Shown here piece after piece: positions 47,601 to 59,244 of a stretch of DNA of 64,000 nt. The number at the start of each line of letters is the position of its first letter. Position 1 is the first letter of the stretch. The notes under the pieces are model-generated. The model was given only the letters and a program-made list of their open reading frames with translations, had not been told where the DNA came from and searched no databases. The translations under genes were made by a program, and so were the position numbers. Origin of the DNA: Gaeumannomyces sp. JS-464 (taxonomy: Eukaryota > Ascomycota > Sordariomycetes > Magnaporthales > Magnaporthaceae); the NCBI GenBank assembly GCA_002197995.1, contig NGZR01000002.1, positions 7,688,001 to 7,752,000 of the forward strand, written 5' to 3'.

Positions 47601-49559
47601 GTGAGCCTGTCAGGTGCCTGAAGTTTGATCATGCCTCAAGACGGCTTGTGTCTTTTGGATATAGCAAGATGAAGATGTGGAAGGCCGACGACGGGACCTG
47701 TTTATGGTCTGTCGCTCGCGATTCCAAAAGTCTTGTGACTACCGTCACCTTCACTGAAGACGACGGCTCGTTACTTACGGTTGACAAGCACGGCAATGTT
47801 GCCGCCTTCAGCGCCAAGGATGGCGTCAGGATTGACGAGCAAAGTACTGCTCCAAGTTCAACACACAGACGCGGCGCCCGGCAGGTCATCTTGGACGCCG
47901 ACATTTGTCCCAACGCTGAACTACTCGTGATTGCGCATCGAGGCAGACCCCCACAGATCTGGGGACTGCAACCAGACGTTATGATCGGTGTTTGCAATCT
48001 TCGGCGGGTATACCCCAGGACACCCCATTATGTCCGTTTCCGAGGTCCTCTTCAACCCGAACCCAGCCATCGAGCTACTGGCGGTATCATACCAAGACGG
48101 CGAGCTCGCCATCTTTGATCGCTGGGCAGAAGGAACACGAAATCAAATCAGTAGCCGGAAAATGCTTTGGCGCTCTCCTCAAGCCCCGATGGCCACACCC
48201 TTGCGACTGGGGATGCCCATGGGGTCATTAAGCTCTGGGATTTCGAGACCCTATCGCTCATGTACTGCATTCGCTCTACCGAGACTGAGGTGCGGTCACT
48301 GGCCTTCAGCGGCGACGGCAGCCGCTTTACGACATCCGAGACACCAAGACCAAGGTGTGGGAGCCCTCGGTGCTTCTACGCAAAGCGGTGACCGAGGAGT
48401 CGAGCATTAGTGAGTCCGTGGCGGCATTGGCACCGGTTGTCGATGCGTCTGTCAACCAAGAGACTCTCGATGTGACGCACGTTATTGCTCCGCCTGGCGC
48501 CGGCTGTATCCTCGCTGGACGTAACGATGGAACCGTTGCTCTCGGCGACTTGCACACCGGAATCATTGCTTCATCGCCACTCTACGCGCATCCCAAGGGC
48601 ACATATGTCACCAAAATTGCCTGGAACAGGTCCGTCATTGCCAGCGCCGACTCGGATCGTCGGGTCGAAGTCCGTGCCATAAGAGATAAAGGTCAAGCCG
48701 AGTCTCCAGCACCTTGGTCCGCAGACCAGACGCCGATCTATGAAACTAAGCTCGACGGACCCTTTTGTCCCTGATTCTCCACCCAGACCAGCCGTTCCTG
48801 CTGCTTGCCTTGAGTCTCGAAACAAGGCTGGTGGATCTCACATCAAAAGAGGAACACGTATTTCGGTCCGACAATGCTAATGACCCTTTCCGCACATGGA
48901 CCTGGGTCGCTCTACCGCATGGGCCTATTTGCCTTCTTGGTGCTCGTGCGCATGAGATCGACGCCTACACCTGCGGAGCAGGGCCCGAGGTGACCCTGTT
49001 CTACAGATGGCGAGTCGCCGCCAAAGACATCGAGTCGGCAGCGTTGCCAGCAATACAGAGCCTCGCGACTGACAAGACAGGGAGTTGTATTGCCGTCATT
49101 CTAGAAGGCAACCTTCAACACCCGGAGTCACCCAAGCTGCTCCTCTATCGAGCCTCAGCCATCAGCGCTGCCCTCGAAACGGGCGACGGGCCGAAGGTTG
49201 AGACAGCCGCAGGAGATACGCTGGGGCAGCTTCCAAACCGAAGCCTCAAGACCTTCTACGGCTTCTATGGTGACCGTGCTGTCTTTTTGGATCACGACCT
49301 TTGGGTGCGCTCCATCGCCACCGCCACCGCCAATTCCCTCGGCCCCAGACGGGTTAGGCGAAGACGCAACACCATCACCGGCAGGAGCACGGAGGAGACG
49401 GCATCAAACGGACACTTCTTCGTCCCCCGCGAGTTCATCAGCACGAGCAATGGGGCAGACCCGGTCTTAACGGTCGACGGGGCCGTGATTTTTCCGCAGG
49501 GGGGAGCTCGGTGTGATCAGAAACGCTCTGGAGTGGACATTTGGCTCCACGAGCGATGA
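44601..49559 (+). CDS. NLR-like protein: alpha/beta-hydrolase, NACHT and WD-like propeller (3' half frameshifted)
   Basis: The main frame has no ATG before the hydrolase domain. A 12-nt first exon (44601-44612, MEPR) plus an 84-nt GT-AG intron to 44696 restores one in frame; this is inference. Order: a basic Ser/Arg-rich leader; a hydrolase of DUF676/SesB type with FIFVHGLRGG and the nucleophile motif GHSMGG (about 45220), then ATPHRGS; and a NACHT domain with Walker A GQPGAGKS (about 45915) and Walker B-like YWVVDGLDECAN. Then come a helical region and a C-terminal beta-propeller-like part (VKLYRQST..., GVIKLWDFETL). To about 47150 the frame is open. Beyond it, frame changes occur near 47150, 47485, 47980, 48170, 48345, 48770 and 49505. 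Fungal NLRs act in non-self recognition. The true end may lie beyond 49559, up to about 49899. Confidence 0.85.
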
Positions 49560-50139
49560 CCAGCAGTTAAACTCGCACTCTTCCTCCTCCACGGCCGGGC
49601 CAGGATCCGCCCGGATGAGGGGCGCAGTGGAGCCAGTCCCTGGGGCGGGCAGCCGGGAGGAGAACTTTCAGCACGACGAGCAGGACATCCGGGGCGTAGC
49701 GCGCTGCGAGCTTTCACTGGCCGTTGCTGCTGTCGTATCACTGTGTCAAACCTTTTATTTTTTCTTTCTTTTTTCCAACTCGAACGACGTGCAGCCCCAA
49801 GTATTCTCCCTACCCTGCTCATATCCACCTCGAGCTGGCCATCCCTTGGAGCCACTGGGCCGGGCGCAAGGCGAAATCAATGTAAAAATAGCAGGTTAGA
49901 AAGAACAAAAAGAAGAAGCATGTGCATATATGTAGTTACTGCTTTTAACTAATACCTAGGTACACATCAACCACTGCCACTGCCCCTGCTATTTGACCGT
50001 CTCCAATGTCTTGGTTTGTACATATTGTTGTTGTAGTTCTGTCCCGATTTGCAGCGCTTCACTGATGTTCTCCCATCCGGAGCCGACACCAACTCCCTCC
50101 TCTGTCGCTCCAAGCCTCGATGGTCGTATGAGGGACGTA
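49560..50139. other. 3' region of the NLR gene
   Basis: A frame from 49513 to 49899 could hold the last NLR residues (VIRNALEWTFG) if one more base is corrected near 49505. It then runs into a T-rich, hydrophobic stretch and probably non-coding sequence. Confidence 0.45.
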
Positions 50140-50760
50140 GGCTTGTTCTTGAGCCGAAAGCCTGAATTGCTGTGACTGCTTCCGTATCACATCAGGTTGC
50201 GCACCAAACTCCCTTATCGGTGATAGCAAAAGCAAAAAAGAACCGTCTTAGTTGCCTAATGGCGATTTTGAACGGCTTGCCATCGAGGAAGGGGTGAAAG
50301 CTGGCTTGGGTCCATCATTGGATGTCTGGGGGCGGCAGCCAAATGTCCTGCCCTTCTTTCCACTCAAGGCCCATAGCTTGCTGCAGCATATCGTCCCGAC
50401 GCTCGCTTCTGTTCCACTCTTCGATATCAGGGAAGACCAAGGCGTTATTTCTACCCGAGTGCCGCTTGACCCCGGGAGTGCCTCCGGGGAACTTAGTCCC
50501 CCGGGAACCATCGCCTCCTGGCTTTCTGGTTAATTGGTCCTTGTACATTGTTGGATGATGCCCGGGCCCGGGGTTGTTTCCAACGCCGCCGGCCCTAGCC
50601 TCCGGAGGAGCAGCTTTAGTGATGATCTATCGAGCTTATCAGGAGCCACCGGCGAGGCGAGGGTGGGTGCCGTCACGCTTGGCTGACCGGTAGCCCCGGA
50701 GGTCCCTTCGCAGTAGGTCACTTGGGAGGTGCCGGCTTGGGTCCCTTTGTCGTGCTAGGG
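50140..50760 (-). pseudogene. Broken fourth copy of the secreted paralogue family
   Basis: The minus-strand frame 50548-50315 carries KPGGDGS, PGVKR, ALVFP and DIWLPP, in the same order as paralogue C (KPGGDGS, PGVRR, ALVFP, YDIWLPP). After an in-frame TGA at about 50312, the same frame continues WTQASFHPFLDGKPFKIAIR, matching FYPFLEDRPFKLAIK of C. Then FAFAITDKGVW leads to CAT and a second TGA, where C has YASW. Past that the similarity fades. No signal peptide or start is found upstream, though Pro/Gly/Thr-rich sequence (to about 50721) resembles the linker. The stops are substitutions, not shifts, so this looks like a true pseudogene, unlike most interruptions in the window. Confidence 0.75.
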
Positions 50761-51189
50761 ATGTAGATTCGATGGGCAGCCCCTAAGAAACGATAGGAAG
50801 GCTGAAGACGTTGGCTGGCGGGCCCCAGGCAGAAATAAAATCGAACGAGAGGAGTTTATACAAGAGGCCGAGTTGTTCAATTGAAAATGCCTATTCCTGT
50901 AATGCCGTCTGCATGCCTTGGTAATGATATGATGGGAATATGGAACATGGAAAACCACATCGTAACCAATCTAGTTTTCGAAAAGCCGCAACCAAGCCGA
51001 CATCCAAAAAAAAAAAATCAGAGAAATGCGTGGGTGACTCCCCCCTCTTTCTTTTCCTTCATCAACCTAAAGCTGCAAACTGGCCAGACTTGACCTCTTT
51101 GTTATCCAGAGATGTGGGCCCAAATAAACGTCATGGAATTAATGGAATTAGATTAAAATACCGAATGATGCTCCTAGACACAAGGGCTA
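50761..51189. other. Intergenic, 3' flank of the subtilase gene
   Basis: No supported gene. An A tract lies at about 51006-51017. Confidence 0.5.
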
Positions 51190-53879
51190 CTACTCCGGCT
51201 TGGTAACGTAGACGAGGCCAAACTCTGGCAGCGCCTTGGTCTCCCAGCCGTCCTCCCTGGCCGGGTCGCCAAAGATCCTGAGCGCCTTCACGCGGAAATA
51301 GTACCGGCCGCCGGACGGGATGACGGTCCCGTCGTCCAGCATGCCCGTGAACAAGATTATGTGCGTGAAGCGCGTGTTGAACGGCAGCGGGTAGCTCGGC
51401 GCGCTGCCCAGGACGCGGCCGGTGGCCGCGTCGACGCAGTCGATGTAGATCATGCGCGAGCCGAGCCTGGTGCGCGCCATGACGGTCGGCCAGCCGTACT
51501 GGGGCGGCCTCGTCGTCTTGTCCTTGGGGTAGGGCAGGTAGAAGGTGCCGTTGCGCGCCATGGGCAGGGTCTGGCTCGTGGAGTTGTACATGTCGAAGAC
51601 GAGCGAGTCGAGGACGGGGGTCTTGTTCATGCTGCCCACGACGCCCAGGTACGGGATGGACAGGTTGTCGACCCGGCCGCTGCCGCTGCTGCTGGTGCCG
51701 TTGATGGTCACGTAGCCGCTGTACACGGGCAGCCGCAGCGGGTCGAGCCCCGACGGCGGCTGCACGCGCAGCGACACCTCGACGGACCCGCCGGCCGGCA
51801 CGGTGACCTTGGTGCCGCTGGTGAACGCCACCTCGGCGTGGCCCGGCGCCACCGGGTTGGGGAAGCGGGCGGGCCAGTCGCTGCCCTGGACGAAGGTGAA
51901 GAAGGAGACGGCAGGCACGTGGCCGAGCTCGTAAGTCATATCGCCGTTTCCGATATTGCTGATGGTGAAGGTCCTGTCGCCGCTGAAGTGGTCCGTGTCG
52001 TTGAGCGCGAAGTTCTCGACGCTCAACAGCGTCTGCACGTTCGCAGCGGCGTACGCCTGCAGCAGGCCGGCGCCCTGGACGGCGACCGAGGTCAGGCCGG
52101 CGGCGCGGTTGGCGGCCCAGACGTTGGGGGTGGCCGTGGAGGCGAGGATGCGGCGGAGCTGCGCCGTGTCGAGGCGCCCGTCCTGGCCCCGCTTGAGCCC
52201 GCGGGCCTGCATGACGAGCGCGATGACGCCCGCGGCCATGGGCGTGGACATGGAGGTGCCCGACTGCGTGGAGTAGGAGCCGAGTGCGACGGGGTACGTC
52301 GACAGCACGCCGCCGCCGACGGCGGCGAAGTTGGGCTTGATATCTAGCTCCCAGGTAGGGCCCCAGGTCGAGCGGCTGTACATAAGCCCACCGTTGTCCG
52401 TGTCCGTGTCCTCGATCACGAAGGGGCTCGCCGACGCCGCCGCCGTCATGTGCAGCGTGATGTTCTGGCCCCGGCTGAGGAGGCCGACCCAGGCGCTGCC
52501 CTGGCGGCGCGACACCGAGGCCGCCGCGACGATTTGGGAGACGCCGTTGGCGAAGAAGGGGTTCGCCCAGCTGCGGCTGCTGTGCAGCACAATGTACCGC
52601 CCGCCCTTGGCCGCGATGTTCTGCGCCTGCCGGGTTGACCCACAAGCGTTGGACTGCCCAACGAGCACCGCGTACGCCGAGAGATCGGGCGTGCTGTCGG
52701 GAAGGGGTCCACAGGCCTGGTCCGCCGCGTTAAGGAGGAATAGCGGCAGCGAGATGTTGGCGGTGAACGAGGGGGTGCCCTGAACCCACCCAAAGGGCTC
52801 GGTCTCGTTGCTGCCAACGGAGAAGCGAGCGGCAAGGCCGATAACGGCGGTCGTGTCCGTATCAACAGCGCCGACGGCAGAGGTGCTCTTGCCCGAAGCG
52901 CCGGACGGGGGAAGAACATGCCGTTGCCGCCCTCGTTGCCGGCCGGCAAGGTGCAGGGGACACCGGCGTCGACGATGCGCGAGACGGCGACGGCCGTCGG
53001 CTCGTCGCTCCAGCCGGCGGAGCCGCCGATCGAGGCGGTGATGAGGTCGGCGCCGTCCTCGTAGGCGCGCACAAAGGCCGAGATGAGGACATCGCTTGCG
53101 ACGCCGCCGCGGCATCCAAATACCTTGTACATGCCTACTGTAGCCGCCGGCGCGACGCCGGTGAAGCCGAGCGGGTTCTCGCGCGCGGCGATGATGCCCG
53201 CGACGTGGGTGCCGTGGAAGCTGTCGGGGCACGGCCGGGGGTCCGGGCTCGGGACCGGGGTGTTGGTGCCGTCGTAGGCGTCGCCGACCAGGTCGGCGCC
53301 GAACGAGATTGGGCACTCGGGGCGGCCGAAGCAGCCGTTGCCCAGGGCCGGGTGCGTGTAGTCGACGCCCGTGTCCAGGATGGCGATCTTGATGCCCTGG
53401 CCCGCGTAGCCCTCGGCCCTAAGCTTGTCCACCTGGTGCATGACGTGTGGCGGGAAGGTGGTGACATTGCTGCTGAGGCCGCGCCTCGACAGGTTGGATG
53501 GTACGTCGCCGTACGAGGTCTCGTTGCTGCCCACCCATATGACCTGGTCCTCGGGCTGTTTTTGGATGCGGATAGGCCACACCTTTTTCACGCCGGGGAG
53601 GCTCGCGATGCGAGCCTTTGTGGCGTCAGGATCAGAGACATTGTCCACGCGGAACGAGACGCCCCTGAAGATGGACGAAGACAGGGCCAGACGAGGGGAG
53701 GCCTGAACGTCGGCCTTCTTGAGGTCCTCGAAGAAGCCGTCTTGCGACGGCGGAGAGTCCGCATACTCGACGACGTAGGCTCCTGGCACGACTTCGGCCG
53801 GCTCTTGGCGCTGCTCGTCGGCGCAAGCAGCCGGCAGAGCGAGGCCCAGCAGAGGCAGCAACAGGCTAAGGGACCTCAT
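51190..53879 (-). CDS. Secreted subtilisin-like serine protease, S8 family (one frameshift in this sequence)
   Basis: The ATG at 53879 starts a signal peptide (MRSLSLLLPLLGLALPAACA). A propeptide with inhibitor-I9-like features follows (PGAYVVEYADSPP, ARIASLPGVKKVWP). The catalytic domain shows Asp in ILDTGVDYTHPALG, His in SFHGTHVAGIIAA, the oxyanion Asn in PAGNEGGNG and Ser in QSGTSMSTPMAAGV. An insertion between the Asn and Ser motifs has PA-domain-like features. After the catalytic Ser lie fibronectin-type strands (about 52030-51200), as in Vpr/C5a-type subtilases. One C is missing at the G run 52907-52911 (plus strand); adding one base joins FFP to SGASGKSTSAVG. The length is near 895 residues. 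The protein probably degrades extracellular protein for nutrition. No introns are needed. Confidence 0.92.
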
Positions 53880-55245
53880 GATGGGCGCGGGGAATCGACC
53901 ACGTAGCGACTGGCCAAGACAAGGACCGGCTGGGAAGTAGGGAACTCTCCGAGGCGGCTCAAGACCGGGCACGAGACTCGACGCCTGCCATTTTATCGAC
54001 CAGATGGCCCTCAGGGGCCACGCGGGGAAGCGAGCAGCCTGGGGCAGGAGGGCCAGGGTCCACCGTAACAAGCCATGCTCTCGTGCACCGGCATCTGCAG
54101 GAGCAGCAGAAGATTGTTTTCTGGGATTGCAATGTGAAAGCGGAAGAACGGAAAGGGGAGAAGGCTTGGCGAACCCCCCTCGCCAGGAGGGGCATTGAAA
54201 TCAGGTGTGCAATCTCGTATTCACCCTGGTGGGCCGGCCAGGACAGGGGGTTGCATCACGTCAATTATCCCCCTTAGGATCGTCGATGATGCAAAGGATG
54301 TTCTTGCCCGGTGGTGGGAAGAAAAGCGATCAAGAGTGCCTATTTGGTAGAATATAAATGTTTTGGGTCGGGAGGTTGGCCAGGTCCATTCACGAGAACA
54401 CAGTCAAGCTTCTGTTCATGCATTGTCTGGGATGGCATGCAACCGTCAGGCCGACGAATCAGCAATGCAGTTCCACAGCACCAGTCCGATCGCTTAGACA
54501 CGTCAAATGGACTGCGATGTTTCCCATATAAACATGAAATGCAAGGAATAGGAAAGAAAGGATACAAGAAACAGGAAAGGATACCTATAAATACATGAAA
54601 AGAAGGAAAGGACTGGAAAATAGGAAAAAGAGACCCACAGGATAAATTTGGGTAATGGGAGTTCCAATCAGCGTTGTCGGTGCTGCGGAATTTTATTTGC
54701 CCGCCATGTGACTGCGCGTTTCCTCCATCAATCTGGCTTTGTGCATCACTTCCGACAGGTCCCATCATGACATCCGTCGCCTTTGTTCGTGTAATGCAAG
54801 TTCCTAAGCTAGCCGGTGCCGCAAAATATTCAGATTCTAATTCGGAGACCCCAGCCTGTAAGAACAGACACGTACAGACATATTCGCGGCGAGAGAACCG
54901 GACGTATTAGGCCCGGAACCTATTCGGTATCTCTGACTGTTCTGTCTTGTGTTTCGTGTGTGCCGACTTCAGCGGGCTAACAAAAATATTGTTGGGAGAT
55001 TTCAAGCTCAAGTTCGAGGTTCGGCATCCATCGATGGCCTCCCCTCACTGTCCTACTCGTCTGGCATGCTGCACCCCATGCTACGGAAGCCCAACACGGT
55101 AACACAGAGGGCGCTTACAACTTTGGACATTGGGTCCACTATCACGAGCAAGGTATAACAAATCTGGCGACGACCTCGCGCAGCTACAACGAGAGGCATC
55201 CTCTTGTAATTAATTGCCATGTAAGAGCGATGCTCATATGTCCAA
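53880..55245. other. Intergenic, upstream of the subtilase and 3' of AP-3 delta
   Basis: No supported gene. The part near 54300-55240 is lower in GC than the flanks. Confidence 0.5.
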
Positions 55246-58200
55246 TCATGAGATGGCTGCCGATTCGCCAGCATCGCCAGTCGGCTTCGCAGCCTTCTTT
55301 TTCTTTTTTGGCTTGACGACAGCTACCCCCTCTCCGCCGTGGGCCTCGTCGATAGATGCTACTACCTTCTTCTTTTTCTTCTTGGACTTCACCATCTCCC
55401 CGGCCTCTCCTGCTGTTGCGTCTCCACCCTCTTGCTCCCCGACAGCGGCAACTGGGGTCTTTTTCTTGGGTGGCGGTACCGCCTTCTTCTTTTTCTTCTT
55501 GACAACAGCCACACCCTCGGCTGGCACGCCCTGTGCGACCTGTATCCGCTCGTTGGCACGCTGCATTTCCAGCCGCAGCCGCTCCACCTCCTTCATGGCC
55601 GCCGCCATCTCTGCGTCTTCTCGCTTCTGCTTCTCGGGATCCAGAGCCGCGTCAGCTGCCGGCGCGTCGAGGCTGAGCCCGCCAATATGGCTAGAGTCCA
55701 CCTGAAGGAGCGAGTGCTTTGCTCCTCGTTTGCCTTTGGTCACGGGATGGCGCACTAAGCCCCCATCCGAGTTGTAGGTCTCCGAGTCATAGTTATGCGC
55801 CGGTGTCGAGACTCCGCTGCTGCCTGCGAGCGTCTCATCCGCAGCGACCGTCACTCTTGGCCGTAGCTGCTTGGATTTTGCCCTTGACGCTGCTGCTGCT
55901 GCCGACGCCTCTCCACTAAGGCCCTTGTCCAGCTTGGAGAGATCCAGCTGCATGATGGGGATCGAGTCGATGTCTAGGTCCGGCCCGTTCTCGTTCTGCA
56001 GGATGTTGTGGATTGGCGTTGATGTCCCATGAGACCTGCTCCCGGCAATATAGAAGGGGTCATCTTTGTTCCTCTCAAGACGCTCCGCCCTCCGGCGCGC
56101 CAAGATGTCCGCGTCTAGGTAGCTCTCCTCCCCTGCGTTCTGATACGAGCTTGTAACCTCCTCAGGTGCGTCTGCCAACCTCTTGATAGCCGGTTCCGAT
56201 GATGAGATGCTGGTTGGTGCGGGCCTCTGATTGTAGTAAATATCAAATTCGCTGTCCTCGTCAGCCGGGATGCTGAGAGTGTTTGCCTCTGCCAATAGCC
56301 GCTCCAGGTTTGGGTTGATGGGCTGGTCGAGGTCGAGGCCATCCGGCAAGGGTACGTTTCTCTGGGCTCCAGCGGCCACAGAGTTGAGCTCCCACCCAGT
56401 GAAGAGAGAGGGGATGGCTTGCGTCAGAAGCAGTGGCGCATCCTGGTAGACCTCGTCTGTCGACGCCTCTTGGCCTGATACAGCCTCTGCTGTGAGTTTG
56501 AGAAGCTCGGTGAACTGCACCGACCGCTCCTGTACCTCGAGATTTGGATGTAGAGGGAAGGGCTCTAAGACGTGCAGAAGTCGTGTCATGGTAAGTGATA
56601 TCTTGGCCTTGCGCTCGGCTGTCCACTGCGCATTATCATCACCGGCAACAAGGGCGAAGATCTTGATGACGGCCTGCATCAATGAGACCAGAATCTCCGG
56701 ATGCGGTGCTCGGGCCAGGAGCTGGAGGATGCAGCCAAGGGTGCCTTCTGGAGATATTAGAAACGAAGCGTACTCGCCAAGCACCCAAGACACCGGGCCG
56801 AGTACTCTGGAAGTCACGGGGTGTGTCGACTGGGACTCGGAGCTGAGGTGCGAGACCACCGAGTCCGCCGCTCGCACGACCGAATGTCTCATGGCTCTGA
56901 CCTTGACGGCCACGTTTCGTAGCTCATCACCTATCCTCTCTGACACGTCGGACGAACCCGGCCTCGCCATCGATGCAACGGCGTCGACGTCGTCGCCCCT
57001 GAGCCTGGGGACGGGGGCCATGCGGACCAGCTGTGTAAGGATGTCGATATACCAATCGAAGTCGATTAGGTTGCTGTAGTTGTTCTGTGAGCACATGGCA
57101 AGGATCCGCCGGATCACGTCGACTCGGTAGTCCTCAGGCAGCGGGGGCGCCTGGTCAGGTGCGTTGATAGGCGTCCGTACCCGTGGCGTTGATCCATCCT
57201 CGTCTGATTCGGCATATTCAGCGGGGACTTGCTGACCTCTAGGCTCGGACGAGACCTTGAGTTGTCTCATCAGGCGGCTGACGATAGAAACCAGGTTATC
57301 GCTGCTGACCATACCCTGAACCAGGTCCAGGGCCTTGATGCGGATGGTAATGTCAGGGCTGTCTATGCACTCGAGAATTACGTCTTCCTGCTCCGCGACT
57401 AGGAAGGAGTGCGTTGCGACGATCTTGTTGAAAGCCAAGAGGGCGACGTATTTCACTAGAGGCACGTGGCAGACGAGTTAGCACGTCTGACCGAGACTTT
57501 TCGGGTTGGTGGTTTTTGACTTACGGTTAGGATCTCCGTCAATCATGATCATGCCGCGTAGCTTGGATACAATCAGTGAAGCGATTTCTTCCCGGCCAGA
57601 CACATCGTCTGGGCTCCCGAGAATGCCGCCCTGGATGATGCCGTTGATGCACTCGTACAGGAGTGACATGGCAGGAGTCGTCCTGATGATGTCGGTCAGG
57701 GGCGGCAGAAGCTTGCGGATGAGCCTCGGCTCGAGGGGTGTAAGAGTCGCGAACTAGCAGTGAAAGGCTAGCTGTTAGTACGCGAAGCCATGGGGATAAT
57801 GCCCGTATCTGGGACGTGGCAAGAAAGCAAGTTTGGAGATCGCACCAATTTGATAAGCTTTATTGCCATCCAGTTGTTACCCCCGTCCACGAGCAGCTCG
57901 AAAAGCCGGGGGGCTAGGGGTAAGAAATCGTGGGGTCGCCTCCAGCCCAGTTCACAAACAACGTTGACGATGGCGGCGGTCACGCTCGGGTCCTCGTCCT
58001 TATCCATGAGCCGTTCCTTGATTTTGGGCCAGGCGGCCCTGAGGGTTTCGGGGTAGACGAGAGCGAGACGGTAGAGAGTGACGATGGTCTTTTTGCGGAT
58101 TCCTGGGTTGGAGTGGCTCATGCGGGGCAACAGGTCTGTCACGACCGATAATGCCAGGGATGAGGTGATGATGTGCGGCAGGGCCGAGATGGGCAGGGCG

Positions 58201-58568
58201 ATGGTGGGCATGGTGGTGGCGGTCAGGTCCTTCTTGAGCAAGTTTGTTGCCAGCATCAGGACCTCGGTGTCCGGGCGGAAGGTCTGGACAGCGCCAAGGT
58301 AGCCGACGCGCTTCTGGTGGTACTTGGCCGACGACATGACCTCGAGGACGTGGAACGAGGCCCAGGACATATCGTGGCCCATCATCTCGAGGTAGATGAG
58401 CTTGAGCAGCGCTGTGGCCTTGAGGTCCATGTCCTGGCTGCGCACCTCGGCTCGGCATTCCTTGAGGCAGTTCTGGATGTACTCGCGCTCATTGCCCTTG
58501 TGGTTGCGCATGCCTCGGATGAGGTCGTAAAGCGATTTTTCGAACCTGGGACAGACATGGACAGACAT
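55246..58568 (-). CDS. APL5: AP-3 complex subunit delta (delta-adaptin)
   Basis: Three exons join without frameshift: 58568-57846, 57753-57525 and 57455-55246. The introns are 92 and 69 nt with GT-AG ends, and the product is about 1053 residues. The N-terminus has the adaptin trunk signature: FEKSLYDLIRGMRNHKGNE, KATALLKLIYLEMMGHDMSW, RVGYLGAVQTFRPDTEVLML and IRKKTIVTLYRLALVYPETL. A helical HEAT-type solenoid runs to about residue 650. The last 350 residues are hinge-like, with Lys-rich repeats (KKKKKKAVPPPKKK, KKKKKKVV) at the end. AP-3 sorts cargo from Golgi/endosome to vacuole. An ATG at 58601 is in frame upstream; I chose 58568 as the shorter start. The gene diverges from EMC2 at 59245. 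Confidence 0.92.
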
Positions 58569-59244
58569 GGTTAGCCGCGGCCAGCCAACGATCACCAGCA
58601 TCCAGGGGTAGATCTCGTATTACATGGTTTCAGTGTCGCAGGAGTCGCGCCTATCGAAGGGCCGGGCGGCTGGAGGCCGGGAAGGGTCTCGATGGTGGTT
58701 CAGCGGTGCGCAGATTCGTTCCGTCCACGGCGCAGGGGTGCATGGTGGGTGGTAGCCGGATACTTTGGTCCTAGACTAGCCAGCGAAGCTAAACGGGGGC
58801 AAGCTATCTCATTATCTCCAATCGAGGAGGCGGCCGTCGCAGGCGGAGAATGCGAGCCAGGAACCCCGAGCACGGTGGGTTGGTTTTGCGGCTGCCGTTT
58901 GCTGGTGCCAGGCTCCGACTCCGTGATGCACACAGGCCATGGAGCCAGCCCCATGCAGATTGAACCCCACGTCACCGCCCGCACTGTGCGTGTCTGCGAC
59001 TAGGGTAGAATGTAACACTGTGCGGCCACCAAATCTATGGCCCGTGCGCCCTCTATCTATGTAGAACCAAGCGCGCTAATTGCTAGCGGTGGATAGGTAG
59101 GTGCCTTGAAGAGAGAAGCTCCGTGTCCCGTCCCGCCCGCAAGCGAACGTCATCCAGTCGACCGGACCGATCTCGACGAGGTGTTGCTGATCCAGGGGAA
59201 TACCCACGTCCCGGCATCAGTATCATATCTCAGAAGCGGAAGCC
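58569..59244. other. Bidirectional promoter region between AP-3 delta and EMC2
   Basis: The two genes are transcribed away from each other across 676 nt. No clear TATA box is seen on either side, as is common for housekeeping promoters. No gene is supported within it. Confidence 0.55.

Noticed and set aside
51131..52645. Long ORFs on both strands inside the subtilase gene
   Set aside because: The catalytic Ser motif and the fibronectin-like strands lie in the other minus-strand frame; these are shadows.
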